From Nonomuraea rubra (lineage in GTDB: Bacteria; Actinomycetota; Actinomycetes; Streptosporangiales; Streptosporangiaceae): 64,000 bases of DNA. The stretch lies in the NCBI RefSeq assembly GCF_014207985.1, contig NZ_JACHMI010000001.1, positions 8,043,001 through 8,107,000 on the forward strand. The letters run 5' to 3'. Position numbers and translations under genes: made by a program. Shown piece by piece: positions 20,131-27,772 of this stretch; the stretch's first letter is position 1; each line of letters starts with the position of its first letter. Below the pieces are notes generated by a model. The model was not told where the DNA came from and did not search any database. It was given only the letters and a program-made list of their open reading frames with translations.

Positions 20131-21987
20131 ATGAGCATTCGACCGATCGACGTGGCCCATACCGATGGCGGCCCCCAGTGGGTGGAGGCGGTGGCCACGC
20201 CCTCCGGGATCGAGGTCTGGTGGGACGAGCCCCGCCCGCACGAGGGCGGCAGGCGCTGCGTGGTGCGCCGCCTGCCGGACGGTTCCCGCGTCGACGCGCT
20301 CCCCGCGGGCTGGAACGCCCGCAACCGGCTCGTCGAGTACGGCGGCCGCTCCTGGCGCCCGCTGCCCGGCGGCGGCCTGGTCTTCACGAACTGGGCCGAC
20401 CAGCGCCTCTACCGGCTGGACGGCGGCGATCCCGTGCCGCTCACCCCGGCGGGCCCGGCGCGGTACGGCGACCTCTACCTGCCGCCGGGCAGGGACGAGG
20501 TGTGGGCGGTCAGGGAGATCGCCGACGTGCGGGACCTGGTGGCGGTGCCGCTGGACGGCGGCCCCCTCAGGGTCGTCGCCGAAGCCCAGCACTTCCTGAT
20601 GAATCCCCGCCTCTCCCCGGACGGCCGGTGGGTCGCCTGGATCGGCTGGGACCACCCGAACATGCCGTGGGACGGCACCGAGCTGTGCGTGGCCCCGCTG
20701 GCCGAGGACGGCACCGCCGGGCCGTACGAGGTGGTCGCGGGCGGCCCCGCGGAGTCGGTGTTCCAGGCCGAGTGGCGCGACGACACGAGCCTGTACGCGG
20801 TGACGGACCCGACCGGCTGGTGGAACGTGCACCTCGTCCCCCTGGACGGCTCCCCCGCCCGCAACCTCACCCCGATGGAGCTGGAGTTCGGCGCGGCGGC
20901 CTGGAAACCGGGCCTGACCTGCCTGGCCGTGGCCGAGGACGGCCGCCTGGCCGTCGTCTACGGCACCGCCGACCACCGGCGCCTGGGCGTCCTGGACCCT
21001 GGGACCGGTGAGCTGCGGGAGATCGGCGGCGCGGCCACCCACTGGTCGTCGACCGTGTCGGTCGCGGGCGGCAGGGTGGCGGCCGTGGGGGCGACGCCGT
21101 ACACGCCGCTGGAGGTCACGCTGACCGGCCTGGACGACGGCGCGCACGAGGTGGTGTCGGCGCGCAAGGCGCTGCCGGACCGCGACCTGCTGCCCTCCCC
21201 CGAGACGGTGACGGTCGAGGGGGTGCACGCGCACCTGTACCCGCCGTCCGGGGTGCGGGGGCCGGGACCGTACGTGATCTTCGCGCACGGCGGCCCCACC
21301 GGGAACCTGCCGGTCATGCTCGACCTGGAGATCGCCTACTTCACCAGCAGGGGCATCGGCGTGGCCGTGGTGAACTACGGCGGCTCCACCGGCTACGGCC
21401 GCGCCTACCGGGAGCGGCTGCGCCACCAGTGGGGCGTGGTGGACGTTCAGGACTGCGCCAGGGTCGCGCGCGGCCTGGTCGAGCTGGGCCGGGCCGACGC
21501 CGCCAAGCTGGCCATCAGGGGCGGCAGCGCGGGCGGCTGGACCACGGTGGCGGCGCTGGTGCACAGCGACGTGTTCGCGGGCGGGGTGGCGCACTACGCG
21601 ATCACCGACCCGGAGAGCTGGGCCGCCGAGACGCACGACTTCGAGTCGCGCTACCTGGACGGGCTGGTGGGCCCGCTGCCCGAGACCCGGCAGCGCTACA
21701 CCGAGCGCTCCCCGCTGCTGAACGCCTTCCGTGCCTCGGGCCCGTGCCTGATGCTGCACGGCCTGGAGGACGCGATCGTGGACGTCTCGCAGGCCGAGCG
21801 GTTCACCGCCGAACTGGACAGGCACGGCAAAGAGTGGGCCCTGCTGACCTTCCCCGGCGAGCAGCACGGCTGGCGCAGGGAGGAGACTGTCGTCGCGGTA
21901 CTGGAGGCGGAGCTGGCCTTCTACGGGCTGATCTTCGGCATGGAGACACCGGAAGTACCGCCGCTGGCGTTGAAGGGGAGAGCATGA
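20131..21987 (+). CDS. Prolyl-oligopeptidase-type serine peptidase (S9)
   Basis: The protein has 618 residues. An N-terminal beta-propeller-like region is followed by an alpha/beta-hydrolase domain from about residue 370. The catalytic triad candidates are Ser466 in GGSAGGW, Asp547 in GLEDAIVD and His579 in GEQHGW, with an oxyanion-type HGGPTG upstream. It is expected to cut short peptides, and there is no signal sequence, so it is likely cytoplasmic. ATG 20131 follows GGTGAG; the TTG just before it is less likely. Its stop overlaps the next start in ATGA at 21984-21987, giving translational coupling to the M20 peptidase. Confidence 0.93.
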   Translation: MSIRPIDVAHTDGGPQWVEAVATPSGIEVWWDEPRPHEGGRRCVVRRLPDGSRVDALPAGWNARNRLVEYGGRSWRPLPGGGLVFTNWADQRLYRLDGGDPVPLTPAGPARYGDLYLPPGRDEVWAVREIADVRDLVAVPLDGGPLRVVAEAQHFLMNPRLSPDGRWVAWIGWDHPNMPWDGTELCVAPLAEDGTAGPYEVVAGGPAESVFQAEWRDDTSLYAVTDPTGWWNVHLVPLDGSPARNLTPMELEFGAAAWKPGLTCLAVAEDGRLAVVYGTADHRRLGVLDPGTGELREIGGAATHWSSTVSVAGGRVAAVGATPYTPLEVTLTGLDDGAHEVVSARKALPDRDLLPSPETVTVEGVHAHLYPPSGVRGPGPYVIFAHGGPTGNLPVMLDLEIAYFTSRGIGVAVVNYGGSTGYGRAYRERLRHQWGVVDVQDCARVARGLVELGRADAAKLAIRGGSAGGWTTVAALVHSDVFAGGVAHYAITDPESWAAETHDFESRYLDGLVGPLPETRQRYTERSPLLNAFRASGPCLMLHGLEDAIVDVSQAERFTAELDRHGKEWALLTFPGEQHGWRREETVVAVLEAELAFYGLIFGMETPEVPPLALKGRA

Positions 21988-23246
21988 AGAGTGTTGCCGA
22001 GATCTGCTCGGATCTGATCAGGTTCGACACCACGAACCCGGGCTCGGGCGAGCGCCCGGCCGCCGAGTACGTCGCCACGCTGCTGGCCGACGCGGGCCTG
22101 GAGCCGGTGGTGTTCGAGTCGGCGCCCAAGCGGACCACGGTCGTGGCCAGGATGGACGGCGACTCGCCCGACGCGTTGCTCGTGCACGGCCACCTCGACG
22201 TGGTGCCCGCGGATCCGGCCGAGTGGCGGATGCACCCGTTCTCGGGCGAGATCGAGGACGGCTGCGTGTACGGGCGGGGCGCGGTCGACATGAAGGGCTC
22301 GTGCGCGATGACCCTGGCCACCGTGCTCGGCATGCGGGCCAGGGGCGAGCGGCCGAAGCGGGACCTGGTGCTGGCGTTCCTGGCGGACGAGGAGGCCACC
22401 GGCGACTACGGCTCCCGGCACGCCGTGACCGAGCACCGGGAGCTGTTCGACGGGGTGAGCGAGGCCATCAGCGAGTCCGGCGGGTTCAGCGTGGACTCGC
22501 AGGGGCACCGGGTGTACCCGATCGCGGTCGGCGAGCGCGGCACCGCCTGGATGAAGCTCACCGCGCACGGCGTGGCCGGGCACGGGTCCCGCCCCGCCGT
22601 GGACAATCCGGTCGCGACGCTGGTGCACGCGCTGTCGCAGGTGGCCGCGTACGAGTGGCCGGTACGGCTGACGCCGACGGTCGCGGAGCTCGTCCGGAGG
22701 CTGTCGGAGATCACCGGCCGGCCGATCGACCTGGACCGGCTGGACGCCGAGGCGGCCCGGCTCGGGCCGCTGGGCAGCCTGTTCAAGAGCCAGATCCGCA
22801 ACTCGGCGAACCCGACCATGCTCGACGCCGGCTACAAGGTCAACGTCGTGCCCTCGACGGCCTCCGCGCACGTGGACGGGCGGTTCATGCCGGGGTTGCA
22901 GGAGGAGTTCCTGGAGACGATCGACGAGCTGCTCGGGCCGAAGGTCACCCGCGAGTTCGTGAACCTTGAGGACGCGCCCGACGCGCCGTACCCGTCGGCG
23001 TTCTTCGACGAGCTGGCCGGGGCGCTGGTGGCCGAGGACTCGCTGGCCCGGCCGGTGCCGTACGTGATGGCCGGGGGGACGGACGCCAAGTCGTTCGCCA
23101 GGATCGGCATCAAGGGGTACGGGTTCGCGCCGCTGATGCTCCGGCCCGATCTGGACTACTTCGGGATGTTCCACGGGAAGGACGAGCGGGTGCCGGTGGA
23201 GGGGCTGGAGTTCGGCACCCGGGTGCTGACCCGCCTGTTCACGTAG
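21984..23246 (+). CDS. M20/M25/M40 family metallopeptidase
   Basis: This 420-residue di-zinc amidohydrolase/peptidase shows metal ligands in VHGHLDVVP, GAVDMKG and DEEATGDYG, plus a dimerisation (lid) domain in the middle. Family members remove N-terminal residues from dipeptides or deacylate small amides. Start ATG 21984 overlaps the S9 stop. As the last gene of the C39-S9-M20 operon it would complete peptide breakdown to amino acids, which is inference from order and family. Its final codons and stop are duplicated just downstream. Confidence 0.93.
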   Translation: MKSVAEICSDLIRFDTTNPGSGERPAAEYVATLLADAGLEPVVFESAPKRTTVVARMDGDSPDALLVHGHLDVVPADPAEWRMHPFSGEIEDGCVYGRGAVDMKGSCAMTLATVLGMRARGERPKRDLVLAFLADEEATGDYGSRHAVTEHRELFDGVSEAISESGGFSVDSQGHRVYPIAVGERGTAWMKLTAHGVAGHGSRPAVDNPVATLVHALSQVAAYEWPVRLTPTVAELVRRLSEITGRPIDLDRLDAEAARLGPLGSLFKSQIRNSANPTMLDAGYKVNVVPSTASAHVDGRFMPGLQEEFLETIDELLGPKVTREFVNLEDAPDAPYPSAFFDELAGALVAEDSLARPVPYVMAGGTDAKSFARIGIKGYGFAPLMLRPDLDYFGMFHGKDERVPVEGLEFGTRVLTRLFT

Positions 23247-23265
23247 CCCCGCCTGTTCACGTAGC
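23231..23265. repeat. 17-bp direct repeat duplicating the M20 stop region
   Basis: CCGCCTGTTCACGTAGC occurs at 23231-23247 and again at 23249-23265, an exact 18-bp-period duplication. It repeats the last four codons and the stop of the M20 gene in the same frame. Confidence 0.85.
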
Positions 23266-23282
23266 GACCGCGCGGGCGGGCG

Positions 23283-24854
23283 TCACGCGGCGGTGCGCGC
23301 GGGCGGGCCGAACCAGGTGGCGAGGGCGCCGGCCGCCTCGCCCGGCTCGCCCGCCCACGCGGCGTACCCGTCGGGCCGCACCAGCAGCACACTCGCCCCG
23401 CCGAGGCCGGAGCCACCCTCGGCCCAGGCGGGCCGCACCCGGTCGCGATACCCGGCCAGCACCTCTCCGAGCCCGCCCGCACCACCCGGCGTCCCGCCCG
23501 CACCACCACCAGGCATCACGCCCCGGCCCTCGCCCGGCTTCGCGAGTCCGATGAGCAGGCCGTGCCCGTCCGCCATCAGCTCGGCGACCCCCGCCGCCCC
23601 GGCCAGGCGCAGGTCCGGGACGAACCGCCCGGCCAGGGGCTCGGCCGCGCCGGGCGCGTAGTCGATCGCCGTGCCGTCCATCATGCCCGCGAAGTGCCGC
23701 CACGCCTCCGGCAGCCCGATCACCTCGCCCAGCACCTCCCGCAGCGCGTCCACCTGCGCCCCCGGCCGCATGAGCGCGACCTGCGCCCGCGCGTTCCGCA
23801 GCACCCTGGCCGCCACCGGATGCCGCTCGGCGGTGTACCCGTCGAGCAGGCTCCCGGGCGCGAGCCCCCGCGCCACCAGCCCCAGCCTCCAGCCCAGGTT
23901 GAACGCGTCCTGCAGCCCCAGGTTGAGCCCCTGGCCGCCGATCGGCGAGTGCACGTGCGCCGCGTCCCCCGCCAGCAGCACCCGCCCCATCCGGTACGTC
24001 TCCACGTGCCGCGCATTGTCGCTGTACCTGATCCCGGTCTCCAGCCGCTCGACCACCACGTCGAGACCGGTCACCCGCCGCAGGCTCTCCTGCAGCTCGG
24101 CGGCGGTCACCGGCGCGTCCCGGTCCCCGGGACCGCCGTCGAACTCGATGGCCGCGATCTCCCCCGGCACCAGCGACAGGTTCACCAGCCCGCCGGGCCC
24201 GCGCAGCGACGACGTCACCAGGGACGGATCGGCCAGCTCGGCCACCGCCGTCCGCCCGGTCATGGTGGGCGGCGTGCCGTCGAACGCGAACCCCGCCCGC
24301 TTGCGCACCACGCTGCGCCCGCCGTCGCAGCCCACCAGGTACGCCCCGCGTACGACCTGCCCGCCGGCGAGCGTGGCCGTGACGGAGGAGTCGTCCTGCG
24401 CGACGTCCGTCACCGCCTGTCCCTGCCGGATCCGCACGCCCATCGCGGCGGCGCGCCCGGCGAGGATGTCCTCCAGCCGGTCCTGCTTGAGCATGACGTA
24501 CGCGGCGCCGCCCGCCGGGTCCAGCAGCGGCAGCCCGGCGAAGTGCCCCCTGATCTGCCCCGTGCGCAGGATCTCCAGCATCAGCGCGACCACGTCGGCC
24601 CCCGCGGGGTCCTGACGTTCCCCGGCCGGCACGTCGAGCATCTCCCACTGGGCCCGCTCGACCGGCTCGACCAGCCCGCGCAGGGCCAGCGACTGCAGCG
24701 TGCGCGCGTTGAGCGAGCGCAGCCCGAGGCTGCGCGTCCTGCGCTCCTCGTCGCCGGCCGCCTCCAGGACCAGCGGGTCGGCCCCGGCCAGCTTGAGCTC
24801 GCAGGCCAGCAGCAGCCCGACGGGCCCGCCGCCGGCAATGATCACGTCTTCCAT
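23283..24854 (-). CDS. FAD-dependent aromatic monooxygenase (PHBH-like)
   Basis: This 523-residue class A flavoprotein hydroxylase has the N-terminal Rossmann GxGxxG (IIAGGGPVGLLLACEL), a DG motif (LVGCDGGRSVVRKRAG) and GD motif (VLLAGDAAHVHSPIGGQG). The C-terminal thioredoxin-like extension seen in phenol, polyketide and rifampicin hydroxylases is also present. It would hydroxylate an aromatic or polyketide-type substrate with NAD(P)H and O2. ATG 24854 has GGAGG upstream. Directly upstream in the same frame lies the broken N-terminal piece of a TetR repressor, so the native promoter region of this gene may have been lost. Confidence 0.9.
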   Translation of the reverse strand: MEDVIIAGGGPVGLLLACELKLAGADPLVLEAAGDEERRTRSLGLRSLNARTLQSLALRGLVEPVERAQWEMLDVPAGERQDPAGADVVALMLEILRTGQIRGHFAGLPLLDPAGGAAYVMLKQDRLEDILAGRAAAMGVRIRQGQAVTDVAQDDSSVTATLAGGQVVRGAYLVGCDGGRSVVRKRAGFAFDGTPPTMTGRTAVAELADPSLVTSSLRGPGGLVNLSLVPGEIAAIEFDGGPGDRDAPVTAAELQESLRRVTGLDVVVERLETGIRYSDNARHVETYRMGRVLLAGDAAHVHSPIGGQGLNLGLQDAFNLGWRLGLVARGLAPGSLLDGYTAERHPVAARVLRNARAQVALMRPGAQVDALREVLGEVIGLPEAWRHFAGMMDGTAIDYAPGAAEPLAGRFVPDLRLAGAAGVAELMADGHGLLIGLAKPGEGRGVMPGGGAGGTPGGAGGLGEVLAGYRDRVRPAWAEGGSGLGGASVLLVRPDGYAAWAGEPGEAAGALATWFGPPARTAA

Positions 24855-24872
24855 CCGCCAACCTCCTACTAT

Positions 24873-24959
24873 GGCCAGGCGGCGCATCGACAGGCCGTCC
24901 AGGCCCTCCTCGTCGGCCAGCGCCAAGGCCGCGTCGAGGACCTTCTCCCTGTTCAGCGG
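24873..24959 (-). pseudogene. Inverted N-terminal fragment of a TetR regulator
   Basis: Twenty-nine codons on the minus strand read as a classic TetR N-terminus (LNREKVLDAALALADEEG, then GLSMRRLA). The sequence then stops resembling TetR and runs into the ribosome site of the monooxygenase. The initiator methionine and the second half of the helix-turn-helix are missing. The matching C-terminal domain lies head-to-head on the other strand from 24962. It looks like a remnant of an inversion with deletion. Confidence 0.72.
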
Positions 24960-24961
24960 GG

Positions 24962-25426
24962 GTGTTCGCCCAGGTGGAGCTGCCCGACCCGGGACTGCCG
25001 TGGCAGGAGCAGATCAGGTCGGCTGCGCTGAGCATGTACCGGGCGTTCCGCCGCCATCCGGTGGTGCCGCTGGCGCTGGTGACCGACCGCGCCAACCCGA
25101 CCTCCGTACAGGCCATGTCGCGGGTGGACGCGCTGGTCGGGGCCCTGTACGCGGGCGGGTTCGACGACGAGGGCGCCTGGCGGGCACTGGGGGCGGTGAA
25201 CGCGCTGGTGTACGGGTCCCTGTCGCTGTCCACCGGCGGGTTCGCGGGGAACACACAGGAGCACGCGGGGGCGGCGGGCGTCGAGGCGTACATCACCGAG
25301 CTGAACCCGGTCGCGCTGCCGCACTTCAGCCGGCTGCTGCGCTGGACGCGGGGCGGCGGCGTGGACCCGGAGGCCGACTTCACCCAGGCCCTCGACACTC
25401 TGATCCGGGGACTGGAGGATTCCTAG
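24962..25426 (+). pseudogene. C-terminal ligand-binding domain of a TetR regulator, lacking its DNA-binding domain
   Basis: The frame begins exactly where TetR_C_1 proteins continue after the helix-turn-helix (VFAQVELPDPGLPWQEQ) and runs 155 codons to a natural end (LIRGLEDS). A full regulator needs roughly 70-90 residues before this, including the helix-turn-helix. These are absent here, and part of them lies inverted immediately upstream. A GTG at 24962 could start translation of a lone domain, but there is no ribosome site, because the preceding bases belong to the inverted fragment. I call it a broken gene. An assembly error is the alternative. Confidence 0.72.
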
Positions 25427-25455
25427 TGGAACAAAGCATTCCGTTCTGATAGAGT
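25427..25455 (+). promoter_or_regulatory. Promoter with overlapping operator-like palindrome before TIGR03086 gene
   Basis: A -35-like TGGAAC (25427-25432) and -10-like TAGAGT (25450-25455) are 17 bp apart. The dyad GGAA-N7-TTCC (25428-25442) overlaps the -35, and GAAC/GTTC half sites extend it to 25446. This resembles a TetR-type operator and sits just after the TetR C-terminal remnant, so it may be the former target of that regulator. Confidence 0.45.
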
Positions 25456-25484
25456 GGAGTCATCGACGCCGAAAGGGGCTCCTC

Positions 25485-26090
25485 ATGAGCGACAACATCA
25501 TCACCAGCGGCTGGGACGTTCTCGACGCCTCGCACGAGGCGCTGCGCCAGGCCGTCGGCGGCGTGCCGGCCGGCGGCTGGAGCCTGCCGACGCCGTGCGC
25601 GGGCTGGAGCGTCGCGCACGTCCTCCAGCACGCCGCGGGCGACCAGATCGGCTTCGCCGCCGCCCTCACCGGCGAGCCGGGCCCCTCCTTCGACCCGTTC
25701 GCCCCCTCGGGCGTGATCGACGGGGACCCCCGGGCGCTCCTGGAGGACGCGCTGGCGCGCTCGGCCAGGGCCTGGGCCGGGGTGGACCGGGAGGCCGCCG
25801 CGGTGCCGACGCCGGTGCCGCCGCACAAGCTGACGCCCTGGTCGGGCTCCGCGGCGTGCGCGCTCGACGCGGGCGTGCACGCCTGGGACATCGCGCTGGC
25901 CTGCGGCGGCCCGTCGCCGCTCACCCCTGAGCTGGCCCGGCCCCTGCTGAAGGTGGCCAGGGAGATCGTCGAGCCGCTGCGCGCCTGGGGCGCGTACGCC
26001 CCGGAGCTGGCGCCTCTGCCCGGCGACGACGACGTGGCCGCGCTGCTGCGCTACCTCGGCCGCGACCCCCTCTGGGCTCCGGCCTCCTGA
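25485..26090 (+). CDS. TIGR03086 / DinB-like metal-binding protein
   Basis: The protein has 201 residues. The N-terminal SLPTPCAGWSVAHVLQHAAG and later GVHAWDIALACG segments are the hallmark of the TIGR03086 branch of the mycothiol-dependent maleylpyruvate isomerase/DinB fold, with His residues that bind a divalent metal. The family is thought to include thiol-dependent transferases, but the substrate is unknown. ATG 25485 is preceded by AAAGGGG. It sits directly behind the broken TetR gene and its probable operator, so it may now be unregulated. Confidence 0.85.
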   Translation: MSDNIITSGWDVLDASHEALRQAVGGVPAGGWSLPTPCAGWSVAHVLQHAAGDQIGFAAALTGEPGPSFDPFAPSGVIDGDPRALLEDALARSARAWAGVDREAAAVPTPVPPHKLTPWSGSAACALDAGVHAWDIALACGGPSPLTPELARPLLKVAREIVEPLRAWGAYAPELAPLPGDDDVAALLRYLGRDPLWAPAS

Positions 26091-26094
26091 ATCG

Positions 26095-26838
26095 TCAGGC
26101 GAACTTGCTCTTCGGCCGCTCCTGCAGCTCGCCGTCCACGTACACGTCGAGCTTCTCGTCGTAGAACGCGATCAGCCCGGCGACCTTCGTGCTCTCGGGC
26201 AGCGGCGTCCGGTACGACCACGCCAGGTCCTTCTTGCCGTTGACCGTCCAGTACTCCGCCGTGCCCTTGTAGGGGCAGTGCGTCGCCGTGTCGGTGGGCT
26301 CCAGCAGGTCCAGCCGCACGTCGGTCTTCGGCAGGTAGTACCGGGCGGGCAGGCCGGTCTCGAAGAGGATGCGCGGGTTGCGGGAGTCGGCCACGGTCAC
26401 GCCGTCGACCTCGATCCGCACGTGGCGCGAGCTGTTCAGGACGTCCACCCTGGTGTACGGGTCGCGGGCGTGGAAGAACACCTCCTCGTCCTCCTCGAAC
26501 CAGGCGTCCATCGCGTCCCACTCGAAACGCACGAACCCCCGGATCTGCTCCAGCGGCGACTCGGGGTAGGCCAGCGCCGCGTCGGCGGCCTCCGCGGTGC
26601 CCGAGGTGACGGTGTAGACGACCGCGTCGCCCCTGCTCGGGGAGTGCTTGGTGGCTCCCGTGGCCTTCAGCGCGGACTGCTCCACGTCTGCCGGCGGGAA
26701 GTAGTAGGTGGGATAGTACGGGACTTCCCACACCAGCAGGGCGGAGGTGGTGTCGGCCACCACCCGGCCGCCCAGATAGGTTCGCACGCGCTTGGCGGTG
26801 CGCTCGACACGCACCTTGCCGCGGTTCGTGGCATCCAT
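26095..26838 (-). CDS. Protein with two tandem DUF427 domains
   Basis: The 247 residues hold two copies of the DUF427 fold: residues about 8-110 (KRVRTYLGGRVVADTTSALL, YYFPPADV) and 135-240 (RHVRIEVDGVTVADSRNPRI, YYLPKTDV). DUF427 proteins are small beta-rich domains of unknown function, often duplicated as here. There is no signal or membrane segment. It converges with the TIGR03086 gene (4 bp apart). Its upstream region contains a four-copy CCGGTAC repeat. Confidence 0.9.
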   Translation of the reverse strand: MDATNRGKVRVERTAKRVRTYLGGRVVADTTSALLVWEVPYYPTYYFPPADVEQSALKATGATKHSPSRGDAVVYTVTSGTAEAADAALAYPESPLEQIRGFVRFEWDAMDAWFEEDEEVFFHARDPYTRVDVLNSSRHVRIEVDGVTVADSRNPRILFETGLPARYYLPKTDVRLDLLEPTDTATHCPYKGTAEYWTVNGKKDLAWSYRTPLPESTKVAGLIAFYDEKLDVYVDGELQERPKSKFA

Positions 26839-26874
26839 GTTCGCGGCAACCCCGCCGGCCGCGCTCCTATTCCA

Positions 26875-26949
26875 CCGGTACGGGCTCCCGTTCCGCCGGT
26901 ACGGGGTCCTGCGACGCCGGTACAGGCCCCTTTTCGCCGGTACGGGCTC
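26875..26949. repeat. Four direct repeats of CCGGTACGGG-type unit, about 21 bp apart
   Basis: Copies of CCGGTACGGGCTC or a near variant start at 26875, 26896, 26917 and 26937. They are spaced 21, 21 and 20 bp, about two helical turns. They lie between the DUF427 start and the PAP2-like stop, the last touching that stop codon. It could be a regulator array or a minisatellite. Confidence 0.8.
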
Positions 26950-27535
26950 AGCCCACGCCGAAGGCGCTCAGGGTCGCCCAGGTCGTGAGGGTGCCCACCG
27001 CCGCCCCGGCGGCCACCTGGGCCCAGGTGTGGTGCGTGAGACGTACCCTCGCCCAGCACACCAGCCCCACGACGGCGGCCCCCGCGATCGCGGTCGGCCA
27101 CGCGGGCAGGACATGGCCGAGCACCACGACCGTGCCGGCGGAGACGGCGGCGTGGAAGGAGATCTTCCACCGCAACGTGATCGGCACGGTCACGCCCAGG
27201 GCGACCAGCATCGCCGTCACGGTGGCGACGAGCAACGTCGGCGCGCCCATCACGACCAGCAGCGCCAGCGCCACCAGCACGGCCGCCACGGCCGCGAGCA
27301 GCGGGCCGGTGCGGCGGGCGCGGTCCACGATGTGGTGGGAGTCGAGCCTGCCCGACCGCACGCCCACCGCGATCACCGCCGCCGGCACCCCGCCGCAGAA
27401 CGCCGACGCCACCAGCCCCCACGCCGCCCCCGCCCAGCCCTGGGCCAGCAGGCCGACGAGCGGCGGCATGACGATCACCAGCACCTGCGGTGCCAGCACG
27501 TTCGTCACCCGTCTCGCCACCAGGTCGGCCGTCAT
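26948..27535 (-). CDS. PAP2-like integral membrane protein with degenerate active site
   Basis: The protein has 195 residues from ATG 27535 and about six hydrophobic helices. The arrangement resembles membrane PAP2 phosphatases. KISFHAAVSAG sits where the P-S-G-H motif is expected, and ARVRLTHHTWAQV sits where S-R-x5-H-x3-D is expected: Ser is replaced by Ala and the final Asp by Gln. It may therefore be a weak or inactive lipid-phosphate phosphatase relative. The frame is open further upstream (to 27610), but that extension has no family resemblance. The ribosome site is weak. Confidence 0.65.
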   Translation of the reverse strand: MTADLVARRVTNVLAPQVLVIVMPPLVGLLAQGWAGAAWGLVASAFCGGVPAAVIAVGVRSGRLDSHHIVDRARRTGPLLAAVAAVLVALALLVVMGAPTLLVATVTAMLVALGVTVPITLRWKISFHAAVSAGTVVVLGHVLPAWPTAIAGAAVVGLVCWARVRLTHHTWAQVAAGAAVGTLTTWATLSAFGVG

Positions 27536-27602
27536 GTCAGGAAAGATTACGCGATCATGGCACCCGCACCCCGCAACGGGGCCACGTGACCGGCGGTGCC
27601 AA

Positions 27603-27772
27603 CGGCTCACCCGCCAACGACCCGCGCGGCGGACGGGTGGCAGACGGGTGCCGGCGGCTTGCCCGCCAACGGCCCGCGCAGTGGCGGTAGCGGCGGGTCG
27701 TCCGCGACGGCCCCGCGCGGCGGACGGTGGCGGCGGGTCGTCCGCTAGCGGCCCGTGCGGCGGCGGTGGCGG
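27603..27772. repeat. GC-rich tandem repeat, unit about 40 bp, running into yibE/F 3' end
   Basis: Units start near 27603 (diverged), 27652, 27691 and 27731, each containing CGGCGGGTCGTCCGC or a variant and then GCGGCCCGCGCGG or a variant. The last unit encodes the Arg-rich C-terminus of the YibE/F protein. No gene is seen between 27536 and 27744. Confidence 0.7.

Noticed and set aside
14673..20387. Extension of the DUF6493 frame to a 1904-residue protein
   Set aside because: Beyond 17606 the frame overlaps the SWIM gene in a different frame, and the C39 gene on the other strand, and loses all protein-like character.
24855..24926. N-terminal extension of the monooxygenase from TTG 24926
   Set aside because: The extension is the TetR remnant. 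The FAD-binding motif and a good ribosome site place the start at 24854.
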